NCBI GenBank assembly: GCA_947488655.1
Contig: CANKZZ010000001.1
Location: 372,001-436,000, forward strand
Reading direction: 5' to 3'
Length of the DNA stretch: 64,000 nucleotides
From: an uncultured Psychroserpens sp.
Lineage (GTDB): Bacteria; Bacteroidota; Bacteroidia; Flavobacteriales; Flavobacteriaceae
Part shown: positions 27,522 through 35,364 of the stretch, piece by piece
Numbering within the stretch: the stretch's first letter is position 1
Layout: each line of letters opens with the position of its first letter
Translations under genes and position numbers: made by a program
Notes under the pieces: model-generated
What the model was told of the DNA's origin: nothing
Database searches by the model: none
What the model saw: the letters and a program-made list of their open reading frames with translations, nothing else

Positions 27522-28217
27522 TTAATTTTCAAATATAGCTACAGCTCTAACAGGAGAACCTGTTCCGCCTTTAATTTTAAGTGGAAATGCAATAAAACGA
27601 AACCGTCCTCTCGATACCAATTTATAAAGATTTATCATGTTTTCATAATGCGTAAAACCTAGCTCACCACAAATATGATGCACTTCTTTATTTGAAACAC
27701 CAGGCACTCCAGGCGACATAGTTTCTACACCAAATGCTGAAATTTTTTGATTCCCCAACCATCGTGCAGCATCTGTTGTGATGCCAGGACCTCTATCCCA
27801 ATTATCAGTTCTAAACGCATTTCTATAATGGTTTGTATATAATAAGACCGTATCTTTTTCTCTGATGTCTAAATTTTGCTTTTTACATGCAGCAATAATG
27901 TCATCAACATCAATGAGTTCCTCAAAGCCTTTATGAGACAAGTCGAGACAAATACCTTCAGTATAAAATTGAGATAAGGGCATTTTATCAATAGACTCAC
28001 CTTTATGTTTTTTAGCCATATGATTTATAGCATCTACATGAGTACCTGTGTGTTCTCCAAGTTCTAATTTGTGAACTGCAGGTGTTCTTGTTGTAGCTTC
28101 AATATCGCCATCCCATTCTTCGTGTGTGTTATGAACAGACATCTTAACCTGCGGTAAGTCTTTATAAACAGGCATGCCTTCATAGATGTCTTGGGTTAAA
28201 TCAATTATTTCTGTCAT
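27522..28217 (-). CDS. Cyclase family protein (kynurenine formamidase-like metal hydrolase)
   Basis: 231 residues. PF04199-type fold with the metal-binding motif H56-T-G-T-H60-V-D62 and His66 (canonical HxGTHxDxPxH; the usual Pro is Ile here). Characterised relatives hydrolyse N-formylkynurenine or other amide/lactam bonds using divalent metal. No other tryptophan-degradation gene is near, and this branch is also common without the kynurenine pathway, so the substrate is left open. It lies between purN (108 bases upstream, with a palindromic repeat in the gap) and the RNase H gene. Confidence 0.85.
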   Translation of the reverse strand: MTEIIDLTQDIYEGMPVYKDLPQVKMSVHNTHEEWDGDIEATTRTPAVHKLELGEHTGTHVDAINHMAKKHKGESIDKMPLSQFYTEGICLDLSHKGFEELIDVDDIIAACKKQNLDIREKDTVLLYTNHYRNAFRTDNWDRGPGITTDAARWLGNQKISAFGVETMSPGVPGVSNKEVHHICGELGFTHYENMINLYKLVSRGRFRFIAFPLKIKGGTGSPVRAVAIFEN

Positions 28218-28244
28218 TATAATAGTCTACTATTTACTACTTTA

Positions 28245-28322
28245 TTGTCATTCCTGCGAAGGCAGTAATCTTTTGTTTTATGTTTTTGAGATTCTTCAGT
28301 CGTACCTCCTTCTGAATGACAA
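28245..28322. repeat. REP/MITE-like palindromic intergenic element
   Basis: A 78-base element bounded by perfect 9-base inverted repeats TTGTCATTC and GAATGACAA, with inner AATCT/AGATT pairing. The left arm reads TTGTCATTCCTGCGAAGGCA, the right arm (reverse complement) is a different GTCATTC-type arm. Sequences starting GTCATTCCTGCGAAGGCAG and ending in AATCT recur between genes in many Bacteroidota genomes. It fills most of the purN-cyclase gap. Confidence 0.65.
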
Positions 28323-28325
28323 CGA

Positions 28326-28892
28326 CTATTGTTTTAGTATTTTTTCCACCACCTCAGGAAAATGCTCCATCTCCAATTTGTGAATTTTATCTGCAACATC
28401 TTGAGCAGAATCAGTATCGAGCACAGCACATTTCGACTGATAGATTATAGCACCTTCATCATATTGTTCGTTTACATAATGTATGGTAATTCCTGTTTCG
28501 GTTTCTTTATTAGCAACAATAGCTTCATGAACATTCATACCATACATGCCTTTTCCTCCATATTTTGGTAAAAGCGCAGGATGTATGTTAATGACTTTAT
28601 TTGGAAACTGATTTAAAATTTTCTTCGGAAACATCCATAAAAATCCAGCTAGTATAATCAAATCAGGTTGTGATGCTTTTAAGAGATTTAAAACATCATC
28701 AGTTTGAGTTAAAGCTATTTTGTTAAAAGATAGTGCACTAACTTTAAGCTTTTTGGCGCGATCTAAAACTTTGGCATGAGGATTGTTAGTAAGTACCTGA
28801 ATGACAGATGCATATTCTCTGTTGTGAAAAAACTTAATTAAATTTTCAGCATTAGTGCCACTTCCGGACGCAAAAATTACAATACGTTTCAT
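28326..28892 (-). CDS. purN: Phosphoribosylglycinamide formyltransferase
   Basis: 188 residues. GART fold: phosphate-binding loop ASGSGTNAENL near the N-terminus, the catalytic Asn-His pair in VINIHPALLPKYGG, and the catalytic Asp in EQYDEGAIIY. It transfers a formyl group from 10-formyltetrahydrofolate to GAR, step 3 of purine synthesis. It is divergent from acpP with 185 bases between. With purF in the same minus-strand group it gives the region a purine theme, although the REP-like element and terminators show they are not one simple operon. Confidence 0.94.
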   Translation of the reverse strand: MKRIVIFASGSGTNAENLIKFFHNREYASVIQVLTNNPHAKVLDRAKKLKVSALSFNKIALTQTDDVLNLLKASQPDLIILAGFLWMFPKKILNQFPNKVINIHPALLPKYGGKGMYGMNVHEAIVANKETETGITIHYVNEQYDEGAIIYQSKCAVLDTDSAQDVADKIHKLEMEHFPEVVEKILKQ

Positions 28893-29038
28893 TTACAGAC
28901 AATCAGTTAATGTTATTCAAAACAAAAAAAAGAATAATAATTAACAATTAGAACGTAAAACATAAAATCTTCAAAGTAATTTTACTAAATTACCAACACA
29001 TTTTTAGACTAAAGGTGTGTATTGAAATAAAGTTTTTT

Positions 29039-29046
29039 TATTTTTG
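29039..29046 (+). promoter_or_regulatory. Putative -7 element of acpP
   Basis: TATTTTTG fits TAnnTTTG and would start the transcript near 29053, leaving a leader of about 25 bases. A TTG lies at 29022-29024, but the 14-base spacing is shorter than usual, so the -33 element is uncertain. Confidence 0.45.
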
Positions 29047-29077
29047 CGACCTAATTAAAACTTAAAATTAAAAAATT

Positions 29078-29311
29078 ATGTCAGACATTGCATCAAGAGT
29101 AAAAGCGATTATAGTAGACAAATTAGGAGTTGATGAAAACGAAGTTGTAACAGAAGCAAGCTTCACAAACGACTTAGGAGCAGATTCATTAGACACTGTT
29201 GAATTAATCATGGAATTTGAAAAAGAATTTGATATTCAAATACCAGACGATCAAGCTGAAAACATTGCAACAGTTGGTCAAGCAGTCTCTTATATAGAAG
29301 AAGCAAAATAA
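29078..29311 (+). CDS. acpP: Acyl carrier protein
   Basis: 77 residues, acidic, four-helix ACP. The phosphopantetheine attachment serine is Ser37 in the classic [12 protein letters not shown] motif. It carries acyl chains in type II fatty acid synthesis in the cytoplasm. It is followed after 14 bases by fabF and then by rnc, the gene order acpP-fabF-rnc found widely in bacteria. Confidence 0.98.
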   Translation: MSDIASRVKAIIVDKLGVDENEVVTEASFTNDLGADSLDTVELIMEFEKEFDIQIPDDQAENIATVGQAVSYIEEAK

Positions 29312-29325
29312 TTCAATAAATATTT

Positions 29326-30576
29326 ATGGAATTAAAGCGAGTTGTAGTTACTGGTCTTGGAGCACTTACACCTATTGGCAATACCAAAGATGAATATTGG
29401 GATGCGCTAGTAAATGGTAAAAGTGGTGCTGCACCTATAACGTATTTTGATACTGAAAAGTTCAAAACTAAATTCGCTTGCGAATTAAAAAACTTTAACG
29501 CAACCGATTTTTTTGACAGAAAAGAGGCTCGTAAAATGGATAGATTTGCTCAGTACGCTATGGTAGCTTCAGATGAAGCTATTTTAGACTCTAAGTTAGA
29601 TTTAGATGCCATTAATAAATTACGAGTAGGTGTTATTTGGGGAGCAGGAATTGGAGGTTTAGAAACATTTCAACAAGAAGTGTTAAATTTTGCCGAAGGA
29701 GATGGTACACCTAGATTTAACCCTTTCTTTATTCCAAAAATGATTGCAGATATTGCACCAGGAAACATATCTATTAAACATGGATTTATGGGACCTAATT
29801 ATACAACAGTATCTGCTTGTGCATCTTCTGCAAACGCTATGTTTGATTCATTAAATATGATTCGTTTGGGTCATTGTGATGTTATCGTAACAGGTGGAAG
29901 CGAAGCAGCAGTAACAATTGCAGGAATGGGTGGTTTTAATGCCATGCATGCATTATCTACAAGAAACGAAAGCCCAGAAACAGCTTCACGTCCTTTTGAC
30001 GCAACCAGAGATGGTTTTGTTTTAGGTGAAGGAGCAGGAGCTATTATTCTTGAAGAGTATGAGCATGCTAAGGCAAGAGGCGCTAAAATTTATGCTGAGG
30101 TATTAGGAGGTGGTTTATCATCTGATGCTCATCATATGACAGCACCACATCCTGATGGTATAGGTGTTATTGCGGTAATGAAAAATTGTTTAGAAAATGC
30201 TGGTATTAAACCTGAAGAAGTTGATCACATCAACACGCATGGGACATCAACACCTCTAGGAGATGTTGCTGAACTTAAAGCGATTTCTGAAGTGTTTGGT
30301 GAGCACGCAAAAAATATTAATATTAACTCTACTAAGTCCATGACTGGACACTTATTAGGAGCTGCAGGAGCTATAGAATCTATCGCCTCAATTTTAGCGA
30401 TGGAGCATGGCATTGTGCCTCCAACAATAAATCACGAAGTAGTTGATGAGAATATTGATTCTAGCCTCAATTTAACATTAAATAAAGCACAAAAAAGAGA
30501 CGTTAAAGTTGCTATGAGTAATACGTTTGGATTTGGCGGTCACAACGCCTGTGTATTATTCAAAAAATTAGATTAA
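29326..30576 (+). CDS. fabF: Beta-ketoacyl-ACP synthase II
   Basis: 416 residues, thiolase-like condensing enzyme. The Cys-His-His triad is Cys165 (VSACASS), His305 (NTHGTSTP) and His342 (MTGHLLGAAG), with Lys337 in NSTKSMTG. It elongates acyl-ACP with malonyl-ACP. Placement directly after acpP supports FabF rather than FabB. Confidence 0.97.
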   Translation: MELKRVVVTGLGALTPIGNTKDEYWDALVNGKSGAAPITYFDTEKFKTKFACELKNFNATDFFDRKEARKMDRFAQYAMVASDEAILDSKLDLDAINKLRVGVIWGAGIGGLETFQQEVLNFAEGDGTPRFNPFFIPKMIADIAPGNISIKHGFMGPNYTTVSACASSANAMFDSLNMIRLGHCDVIVTGGSEAAVTIAGMGGFNAMHALSTRNESPETASRPFDATRDGFVLGEGAGAIILEEYEHAKARGAKIYAEVLGGGLSSDAHHMTAPHPDGIGVIAVMKNCLENAGIKPEEVDHINTHGTSTPLGDVAELKAISEVFGEHAKNININSTKSMTGHLLGAAGAIESIASILAMEHGIVPPTINHEVVDENIDSSLNLTLNKAQKRDVKVAMSNTFGFGGHNACVLFKKLD

Positions 30577-30583
30577 ATCCCGA

Positions 30584-31327
30584 ATGAGCTTCATTCGTAA
30601 CATATTGAAAAATTCCCGTTCTATTAAAGACGGGAATTTTTTTTTATTACTCAACGATATTCTAGGTTATAAAGTTAAGAATAAGTCCCTCTACCTTACA
30701 GCATTTACCCATCGCTCTATGAATATAAAAGACAAAAAGGGTAATGCTATAAATTATGAGAGATTAGAATTTGTAGGTGATGCTATGCTTAGTGCTGTGA
30801 TTGCTGCTTACTTATTTGAAGAGGTACCACATGGTGATGAAGGGTATTTAACAAAAATGCGCTCTAAGGTTGTTAGTAGAGAGCATCTTAATGAATTAGG
30901 CAAGGAGTTAAAACTTATTGACCTGGTAGAAAGTAAAATACCTAAATCTAACTTTGGAAACAATATTCATGGTAACCTTTTTGAATCTTTAGTGGGTGCC
31001 ATCTATTTAGATAAAGGCTATCAATATTGCGAAAAATTTATACATAAGCGCGTTATTAAACCTCATGTAGATATAGAAACTTTAGAAGGTCGTGTCATTA
31101 GTTACAAGAGTCTTTTAATAGAATGGTGTCAAAAGGAGAAGAAAACGTTTGATTATAATGTATATGAAGATACTGGAAATGATGAGCTCAAGCATTTCTC
31201 TGTAAAACTATCAATAGACGATAAAGTTATTGCAAAAGCACGAGCAACTTCAAAGAAAAAAGCCGAAGAAAAAGCTTCAAAACGCGCTTTTTTTGCATTT
31301 CAAAATGAAATAAGTAAAGCTTTATAA
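30584..31327 (+). CDS. rnc: Ribonuclease III
   Basis: 247 residues: an N-terminal RNase III endonuclease domain with the signature NYERLEFVGDAML (Glu62 and Asp66 of the metal site) and a C-terminal double-stranded RNA-binding domain ending with KKKAEEKASKRA. It processes rRNA and other structured RNAs. At the position of E. coli Asp114 (ADTVEALIG) this protein has Asn131 (GNLFESLVG), while Glu134 (E117) is kept. Starts 7 bases after fabF; likely co-transcribed. Confidence 0.95.
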   Translation: MSFIRNILKNSRSIKDGNFFLLLNDILGYKVKNKSLYLTAFTHRSMNIKDKKGNAINYERLEFVGDAMLSAVIAAYLFEEVPHGDEGYLTKMRSKVVSREHLNELGKELKLIDLVESKIPKSNFGNNIHGNLFESLVGAIYLDKGYQYCEKFIHKRVIKPHVDIETLEGRVISYKSLLIEWCQKEKKTFDYNVYEDTGNDELKHFSVKLSIDDKVIAKARATSKKKAEEKASKRAFFAFQNEISKAL

Positions 31328-31459
31328 GTAACCTCTAGTTTACATAATAAAATGTTGTCAACTATAACGTTTTCGCTATGTTTACACACTAAGATTAAGT
31401 AAATCTTAATGTTTTAATAGCGATATTATACTATATTTACAATATGTAGTTGATTAATT

Positions 31460-31942
31460 ATGGCATTACACAAAATACTTGTCGACGATTTTTATGATGC
31501 TTCGTTTTCGTTAATTGCGATTCATTGTAGGTTAGAAGATTATCGTCTAGCATATCTTCTCAATAAACATTTACAACTCAATTTACAGCGTAAAGAACAT
31601 GATTTAGATTATAATTACTTTGATGCGTCCTTTGCGATTTTTGAATGGGAAAATGAAAAAATTGATAGTATCTGGAATCTTGTATCAAATGTGTGTAAAA
31701 AAGAAGAATCTGCGTTACAAAGCTCAGGATCACTATTTGCTAATCAATCTACCGTTACCAGAACTGTTAACCTACTGCCAGAATTAAAAACAGTAGATTA
31801 CCTTTTAAAAGTATCTAACGAAGATCGTCATTTTAATGAGAAACTCGTTTTAAATAAAATACAATCAATACCACAAATAATCACAACCTACAGCGTTGAG
31901 ATAGACCAATTAAAATCTAAGGAACACTTAATTTTTGACTAA
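31460..31942 (+). CDS. IPExxxVDY family protein (function unknown)
   Basis: 160 residues. The family name comes from a conserved motif that here reads LPELKTVDY (residues 106-114). The family is restricted to Bacteroidota and is almost always next to pyruvate kinase; no biochemical role is known to me. There is no signal peptide or membrane segment, so it is cytoplasmic. Its TAA overlaps the pyk ATG by one base (TAATG), which strongly suggests translational coupling and equal synthesis of the two proteins. Confidence 0.88.
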   Translation: MALHKILVDDFYDASFSLIAIHCRLEDYRLAYLLNKHLQLNLQRKEHDLDYNYFDASFAIFEWENEKIDSIWNLVSNVCKKEESALQSSGSLFANQSTVTRTVNLLPELKTVDYLLKVSNEDRHFNEKLVLNKIQSIPQIITTYSVEIDQLKSKEHLIFD

Positions 31943-33384
31943 TGCAAAAAAGAAAAAAAACAAAAATAGTAGCTACACTAGGACCAGCAACAAGCACTAA
32001 AAAAGTGCTTAAAGGCATGTTGGAAGAAGGTGTAAATGTATTTAGAATCAATTTTTCACATGCCGATTATAAAGATGTAGAAGAACGTGTAAAAATGATA
32101 AGAGAACTTAACGATGAGTTTGGTTTTAATGCCTCTATTCTTGCAGATCTTCAAGGTCCAAAATTGCGAGTTGGTGTCATGAAAGGTGAGGTAATTGTTA
32201 AAGAAGGCGACGAAATTATTTTTGCAACAGGAAAGCGTTTTGAAGGCACGAAGGATCGTGTGTATATGACGTACGATAACTTTCCTCAAGATGCAAAACC
32301 AGGAGAGAGAGTACTCTTAGATGATGGTAAACTTATTTTTGAGGTTGTCTCTACAGATAAAAAGACCGAAGTAAAAACAAAAGTTATACAAGGAGGACCA
32401 TTACGTTCTAAAAAAGGTGTAAATCTACCTAATACTAATATTTCTCAACCAGCTTTAACCGAAAAAGATATAGAAGATGCTATTTTTGCTTGTAGTCTAA
32501 AAGTAGATTGGATGGCTCTATCATTTGTGCGTCATGCTGAGGATTTAATGCAATTAGAAGAATTAATAAAAAACCATAGTGATCATAAAATCCCAATTAT
32601 TGCAAAAATTGAAAAACCAGAAGCAGTAGAAAATATTGATAAAATTGTAGCTTACTGTGATGGTTTAATGGTTGCTCGTGGAGATTTAGGTGTAGAAATC
32701 CCAGCAGAAGAAGTACCATTAGTGCAAAAGCAATTAGTGCTTAGAGCAAAACGTGCCAGAATTCCTGTAATTATAGCAACCCAAATGATGGAGACTATGA
32801 TAACAAGTCTCACACCTACTCGAGCTGAGGTTAATGACGTTGCAAACTCTGTAATGGATGGAGCAGATGCTGTAATGTTATCTGGAGAAACATCTGTAGG
32901 TAAATATCCAGTGCAGGTAATTACACAAATGGCTAATATTATTAGAAGCGTAGAAGATTCTAATTTAATACAAGTACCACAGTCTCCACCACATATCAAA
33001 ACAAAGCGTTATATAACAAAGTCAATTTGTTATCACGCAGCACATATGGCTAATGATATTAATGCAAAAGCTATATCTACATTAACAAACTCTGGTTATA
33101 CTGCGTTTCAAATTTCGGCATGGAGACCAAGTGCACACATCTTAGTATTTACTTCTAATAGAAGAATTTTAACACAGTTAAGTATGCTTTGGGGAGTTGA
33201 AGCTTTTTACTACGATAAATTTGTGAGTACAGATGAAACGATAGAAGATGTAAATGCAATGGCTTGTAAAAAAGGTTATCTAGAAGTAGGAGACATGCTT
33301 ATTAGTTTAGCAGCAATGCCAATTCAAGAAAAAGGAATGGTAAATACGTTACGAGTTACAGAGATTAATAGTTGTAGTTTCTAA
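31942..33384 (+). CDS. pyk: Pyruvate kinase
   Basis: 480 residues. Motifs: RINFSHADY, LADLQGPKLRVG, the catalytic Lys-containing IIAKIEKPEAVENID, metal-binding MVARGDLGVEIP and the ATQMMETM / TRAEVNDVANSVMDGADAVMLSGET region, followed by the C-terminal allosteric domain. It converts phosphoenolpyruvate and ADP to pyruvate and ATP. Translationally coupled to the preceding IPExxxVDY gene and followed by an intrinsic terminator. Confidence 0.98.
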   Translation: MQKRKKTKIVATLGPATSTKKVLKGMLEEGVNVFRINFSHADYKDVEERVKMIRELNDEFGFNASILADLQGPKLRVGVMKGEVIVKEGDEIIFATGKRFEGTKDRVYMTYDNFPQDAKPGERVLLDDGKLIFEVVSTDKKTEVKTKVIQGGPLRSKKGVNLPNTNISQPALTEKDIEDAIFACSLKVDWMALSFVRHAEDLMQLEELIKNHSDHKIPIIAKIEKPEAVENIDKIVAYCDGLMVARGDLGVEIPAEEVPLVQKQLVLRAKRARIPVIIATQMMETMITSLTPTRAEVNDVANSVMDGADAVMLSGETSVGKYPVQVITQMANIIRSVEDSNLIQVPQSPPHIKTKRYITKSICYHAAHMANDINAKAISTLTNSGYTAFQISAWRPSAHILVFTSNRRILTQLSMLWGVEAFYYDKFVSTDETIEDVNAMACKKGYLEVGDMLISLAAMPIQEKGMVNTLRVTEINSCSF

Positions 33385-33418
33385 CACCATTTAATTCACT
33401 GAGCGCTGTTAAAGTAAA

Positions 33419-33499
33419 TTTGGGCGTTACCACAAGGGTCGCGCTTTCACTACTCGCTCTCTTTGAGGAGCTCAAACAGACCGTTCAATCGCTAACGCA
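33419..33499. repeat. Dispersed-repeat-like intergenic element after pyk
   Basis: About 80 bases, clearly richer in G and C than its surroundings, bounded by GCGTTA (33424-33429) and TAACGC (33493-33498), with inner segments GGGTCGCGCTTTCACTACTC and GCTCAAACAGACCGTTCAAT. I recognise the pattern (GGGCGTTAC...GGTCGCGC...CGCTAACGC) as a repeat that recurs between genes in Flavobacteriaceae, often mis-called as short ORFs. It is not a protein gene. Confidence 0.55.
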
Positions 33500-33509
33500 A
33501 AAAAACAAC

Positions 33510-33540
33510 AACCTTACTATTTTTTTAGTGAGGTTTTTTT
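33510..33540 (+). terminator. Intrinsic terminator of pyk
   Basis: Stem AACCTTACTA pairing with TAGTGAGGTT (one G-T pair) around a T loop, followed by seven T residues. It lies 125 bases after the pyk stop, beyond the dispersed repeat, which is therefore included in the pyk transcript. Confidence 0.75.
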
Positions 33541-33580
33541 GTAGACATAAAATTTCCGAAGAAATAATAATTAAGACCTC

Positions 33581-33614
33581 AAAAAAAAATGCGTTACCTT
33601 AAAAAGGGTAACGC
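33581..33614 (-). terminator. Intrinsic terminator of aceA
   Basis: On the minus strand GCGTTACC pairs with GGTAACGC around an 8-base loop (33591-33614), then nine T residues (33589-33581). It lies 36 bases past the aceA stop. Confidence 0.85.
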
Positions 33615-33650
33615 ACTAATTTTGTTAAAAGTTATTTTTTGCTATAAAAT

Positions 33651-35282
33651 TTAGACAGCTGCACATAGTTTTTCTACAACAGTGTTTTTTACAGTTTTAA
33701 CTTCAAATTGATTAGACGTATTATTTTCGCCTCCAGCTTTTAAAGCTTTATCTCCTGCAAAAAATGTTTTGTGGTCATCACCAAGATCAGATCCAGCCAT
33801 TCTTTGGTGTTTAACACAAGCAACACCTTTTCTAATTTCTTGTCGTTGCACACCTTTTACATAAGCTAACATACCATCGTTGCCAAAATACCCTTGGGTT
33901 AAATCGTTCATGTGTAGTGCAGTTGTGTGGTATGTTGGTAGCGTTATCAAATGATGAAAAATACCAGCTTCTCTAGCACCATCTTTTTGAAATGTTTTAA
34001 TCTTTTCATCGGCTCTAAAGCATAATTCAGAACCATCATATTGTGCATCCATTAAATTATTTCTGTCGTAAGCAGTCATATTTTCCCCTTCTTTAAGCAT
34101 TTCGTCATAGGCTTGATTTCTAAAGTTTAAGGTCCAATTAAAAGATGGCGAATTGTTATAAACTAACTTCGCATTAGGTACAATCTCTTTCACCCTATTT
34201 ACCATATGTGCAATTTGTTTCACATTTGGTGTAGGTGTTTCAATCCATAATAAATCTGCTCCATTTTTTAGACTCGTAACACAATCTAAAACTACACGAT
34301 CTATATTGGTACCATCCTTAAACTTATATAACCCATTTGGCAATCTTACAGGACGCACCAGTTTTCCATCTCTTTTTAATAATACATCGTCTTCTTTTGC
34401 TTCATTTATATCAGTTTCATTTGCCTCTACAAATGCTAAATATTGAGATGCTAAATCTCCTGGTTCTTGACTTACTGGGAGTTTTTGTGTTAAACCAGCA
34501 CCTTCAGAGTCTGTTCTTGCTACAATAATACCCTCTTCAACTCCTAACTCTATAAATGCATAACGTACTGCGCTTAATTTTGCAATAAAATCTTCGTGTG
34601 GCACTGTTACTTTTCCGTCTTGATGACCACATTGTTTGGCATCAGAAACTTGGTTTTCTATTTGAATGGCACATGCTCCAGCCTGAATCATTTTTTTTGC
34701 TAATAAATAGGTAGCTTCCTCATTTCCGAAGCCAGCATCAATATCTGCTATAATAGGCACTATGTGTGTTTCAAAATTATCTATTTCATCTTGTACATTC
34801 TCACCATTATTAAGACGTCTAAATAAATCATTTAGAGCAATGGCATCTGCCTGACGTAAAAAATCATAGATTTCTGCAATTAAACTAGGTACTGCAGTTT
34901 TTTCGTGCATTGATTGATCTGGTAAAGGTCCAAACTCAGAGCGTAACGCAGCAACCATCCACCCAGAAAGATATAGGTATCTTTTACTTGTAGTTTTATG
35001 ATGTTTTTTAACAGCAATCATTTTTTGTTGCGCCACAAAACCGTGCCAGCAGCCTAATGATTGTGTGTAGTTTGAAGAATCTGCATCATATGCTGCCATA
35101 TCTTCTCGCATAATGGCTGCAGTATATTTAGCAATATCTAAACCAGTATTAAATTGATTTTGAGCAACCATTCTTGCTGCATTTTCTGGATTTATAGCAT
35201 CCCAAGTACTTCCGTACTTTGCTTTTAAATTTCTTACTGTTTCTAAAGCCGAACCATAATTGCTTTGTGCTAAATTTTTCAT
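33651..35282 (-). CDS. aceA: Isocitrate lyase
   Basis: 543 residues, about 110 longer than E. coli AceA, the size class with an inserted domain also seen in fungi and other bacteria. The catalytic signature is K-Q-C218-G-H (canonical K[KR]CGH), with IADIDAGFGN and LVYNNSPSFNW on either side. It splits isocitrate into glyoxylate and succinate, allowing growth on acetate or fatty acids. It lies 82 bases downstream of aceB; a hairpin in the gap may modulate relative expression. Confidence 0.96.
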   Translation of the reverse strand: MKNLAQSNYGSALETVRNLKAKYGSTWDAINPENAARMVAQNQFNTGLDIAKYTAAIMREDMAAYDADSSNYTQSLGCWHGFVAQQKMIAVKKHHKTTSKRYLYLSGWMVAALRSEFGPLPDQSMHEKTAVPSLIAEIYDFLRQADAIALNDLFRRLNNGENVQDEIDNFETHIVPIIADIDAGFGNEEATYLLAKKMIQAGACAIQIENQVSDAKQCGHQDGKVTVPHEDFIAKLSAVRYAFIELGVEEGIIVARTDSEGAGLTQKLPVSQEPGDLASQYLAFVEANETDINEAKEDDVLLKRDGKLVRPVRLPNGLYKFKDGTNIDRVVLDCVTSLKNGADLLWIETPTPNVKQIAHMVNRVKEIVPNAKLVYNNSPSFNWTLNFRNQAYDEMLKEGENMTAYDRNNLMDAQYDGSELCFRADEKIKTFQKDGAREAGIFHHLITLPTYHTTALHMNDLTQGYFGNDGMLAYVKGVQRQEIRKGVACVKHQRMAGSDLGDDHKTFFAGDKALKAGGENNTSNQFEVKTVKNTVVEKLCAAV

Positions 35283-35328
35283 AATTTTGTGTTTAATTAT
35301 TAAGGTTATTCTATAATTTGATAATTAC

Positions 35329-35359
35329 GTCTCGTTAACTATTGCAGTAGTTGCGAGAC
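35329..35359. other. Hairpin between aceB and aceA
   Basis: GTCTCG pairs with CGAGAC and AACTA with TAGTT around a short loop; a seven-T run follows on the plus strand (35360-35366), partly inside the aceB stop codon. In the direction of aceBA transcription no T-run follows, so it is not a normal terminator for aceB; it may be an mRNA processing or stabilising hairpin, or stop antisense transcripts. Confidence 0.45.
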
Positions 35360-35364
35360 TTTTT

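Noticed and set aside
32652-32999. 115-residue minus-strand ORF inside pyk.
   Set aside because: Antisense to the conserved pyruvate kinase active site region.
33420-33602. 60-residue ORF after pyk.
   Set aside because: It lies across the dispersed repeat and the pyk terminator; such repeat-derived ORFs are known false calls.
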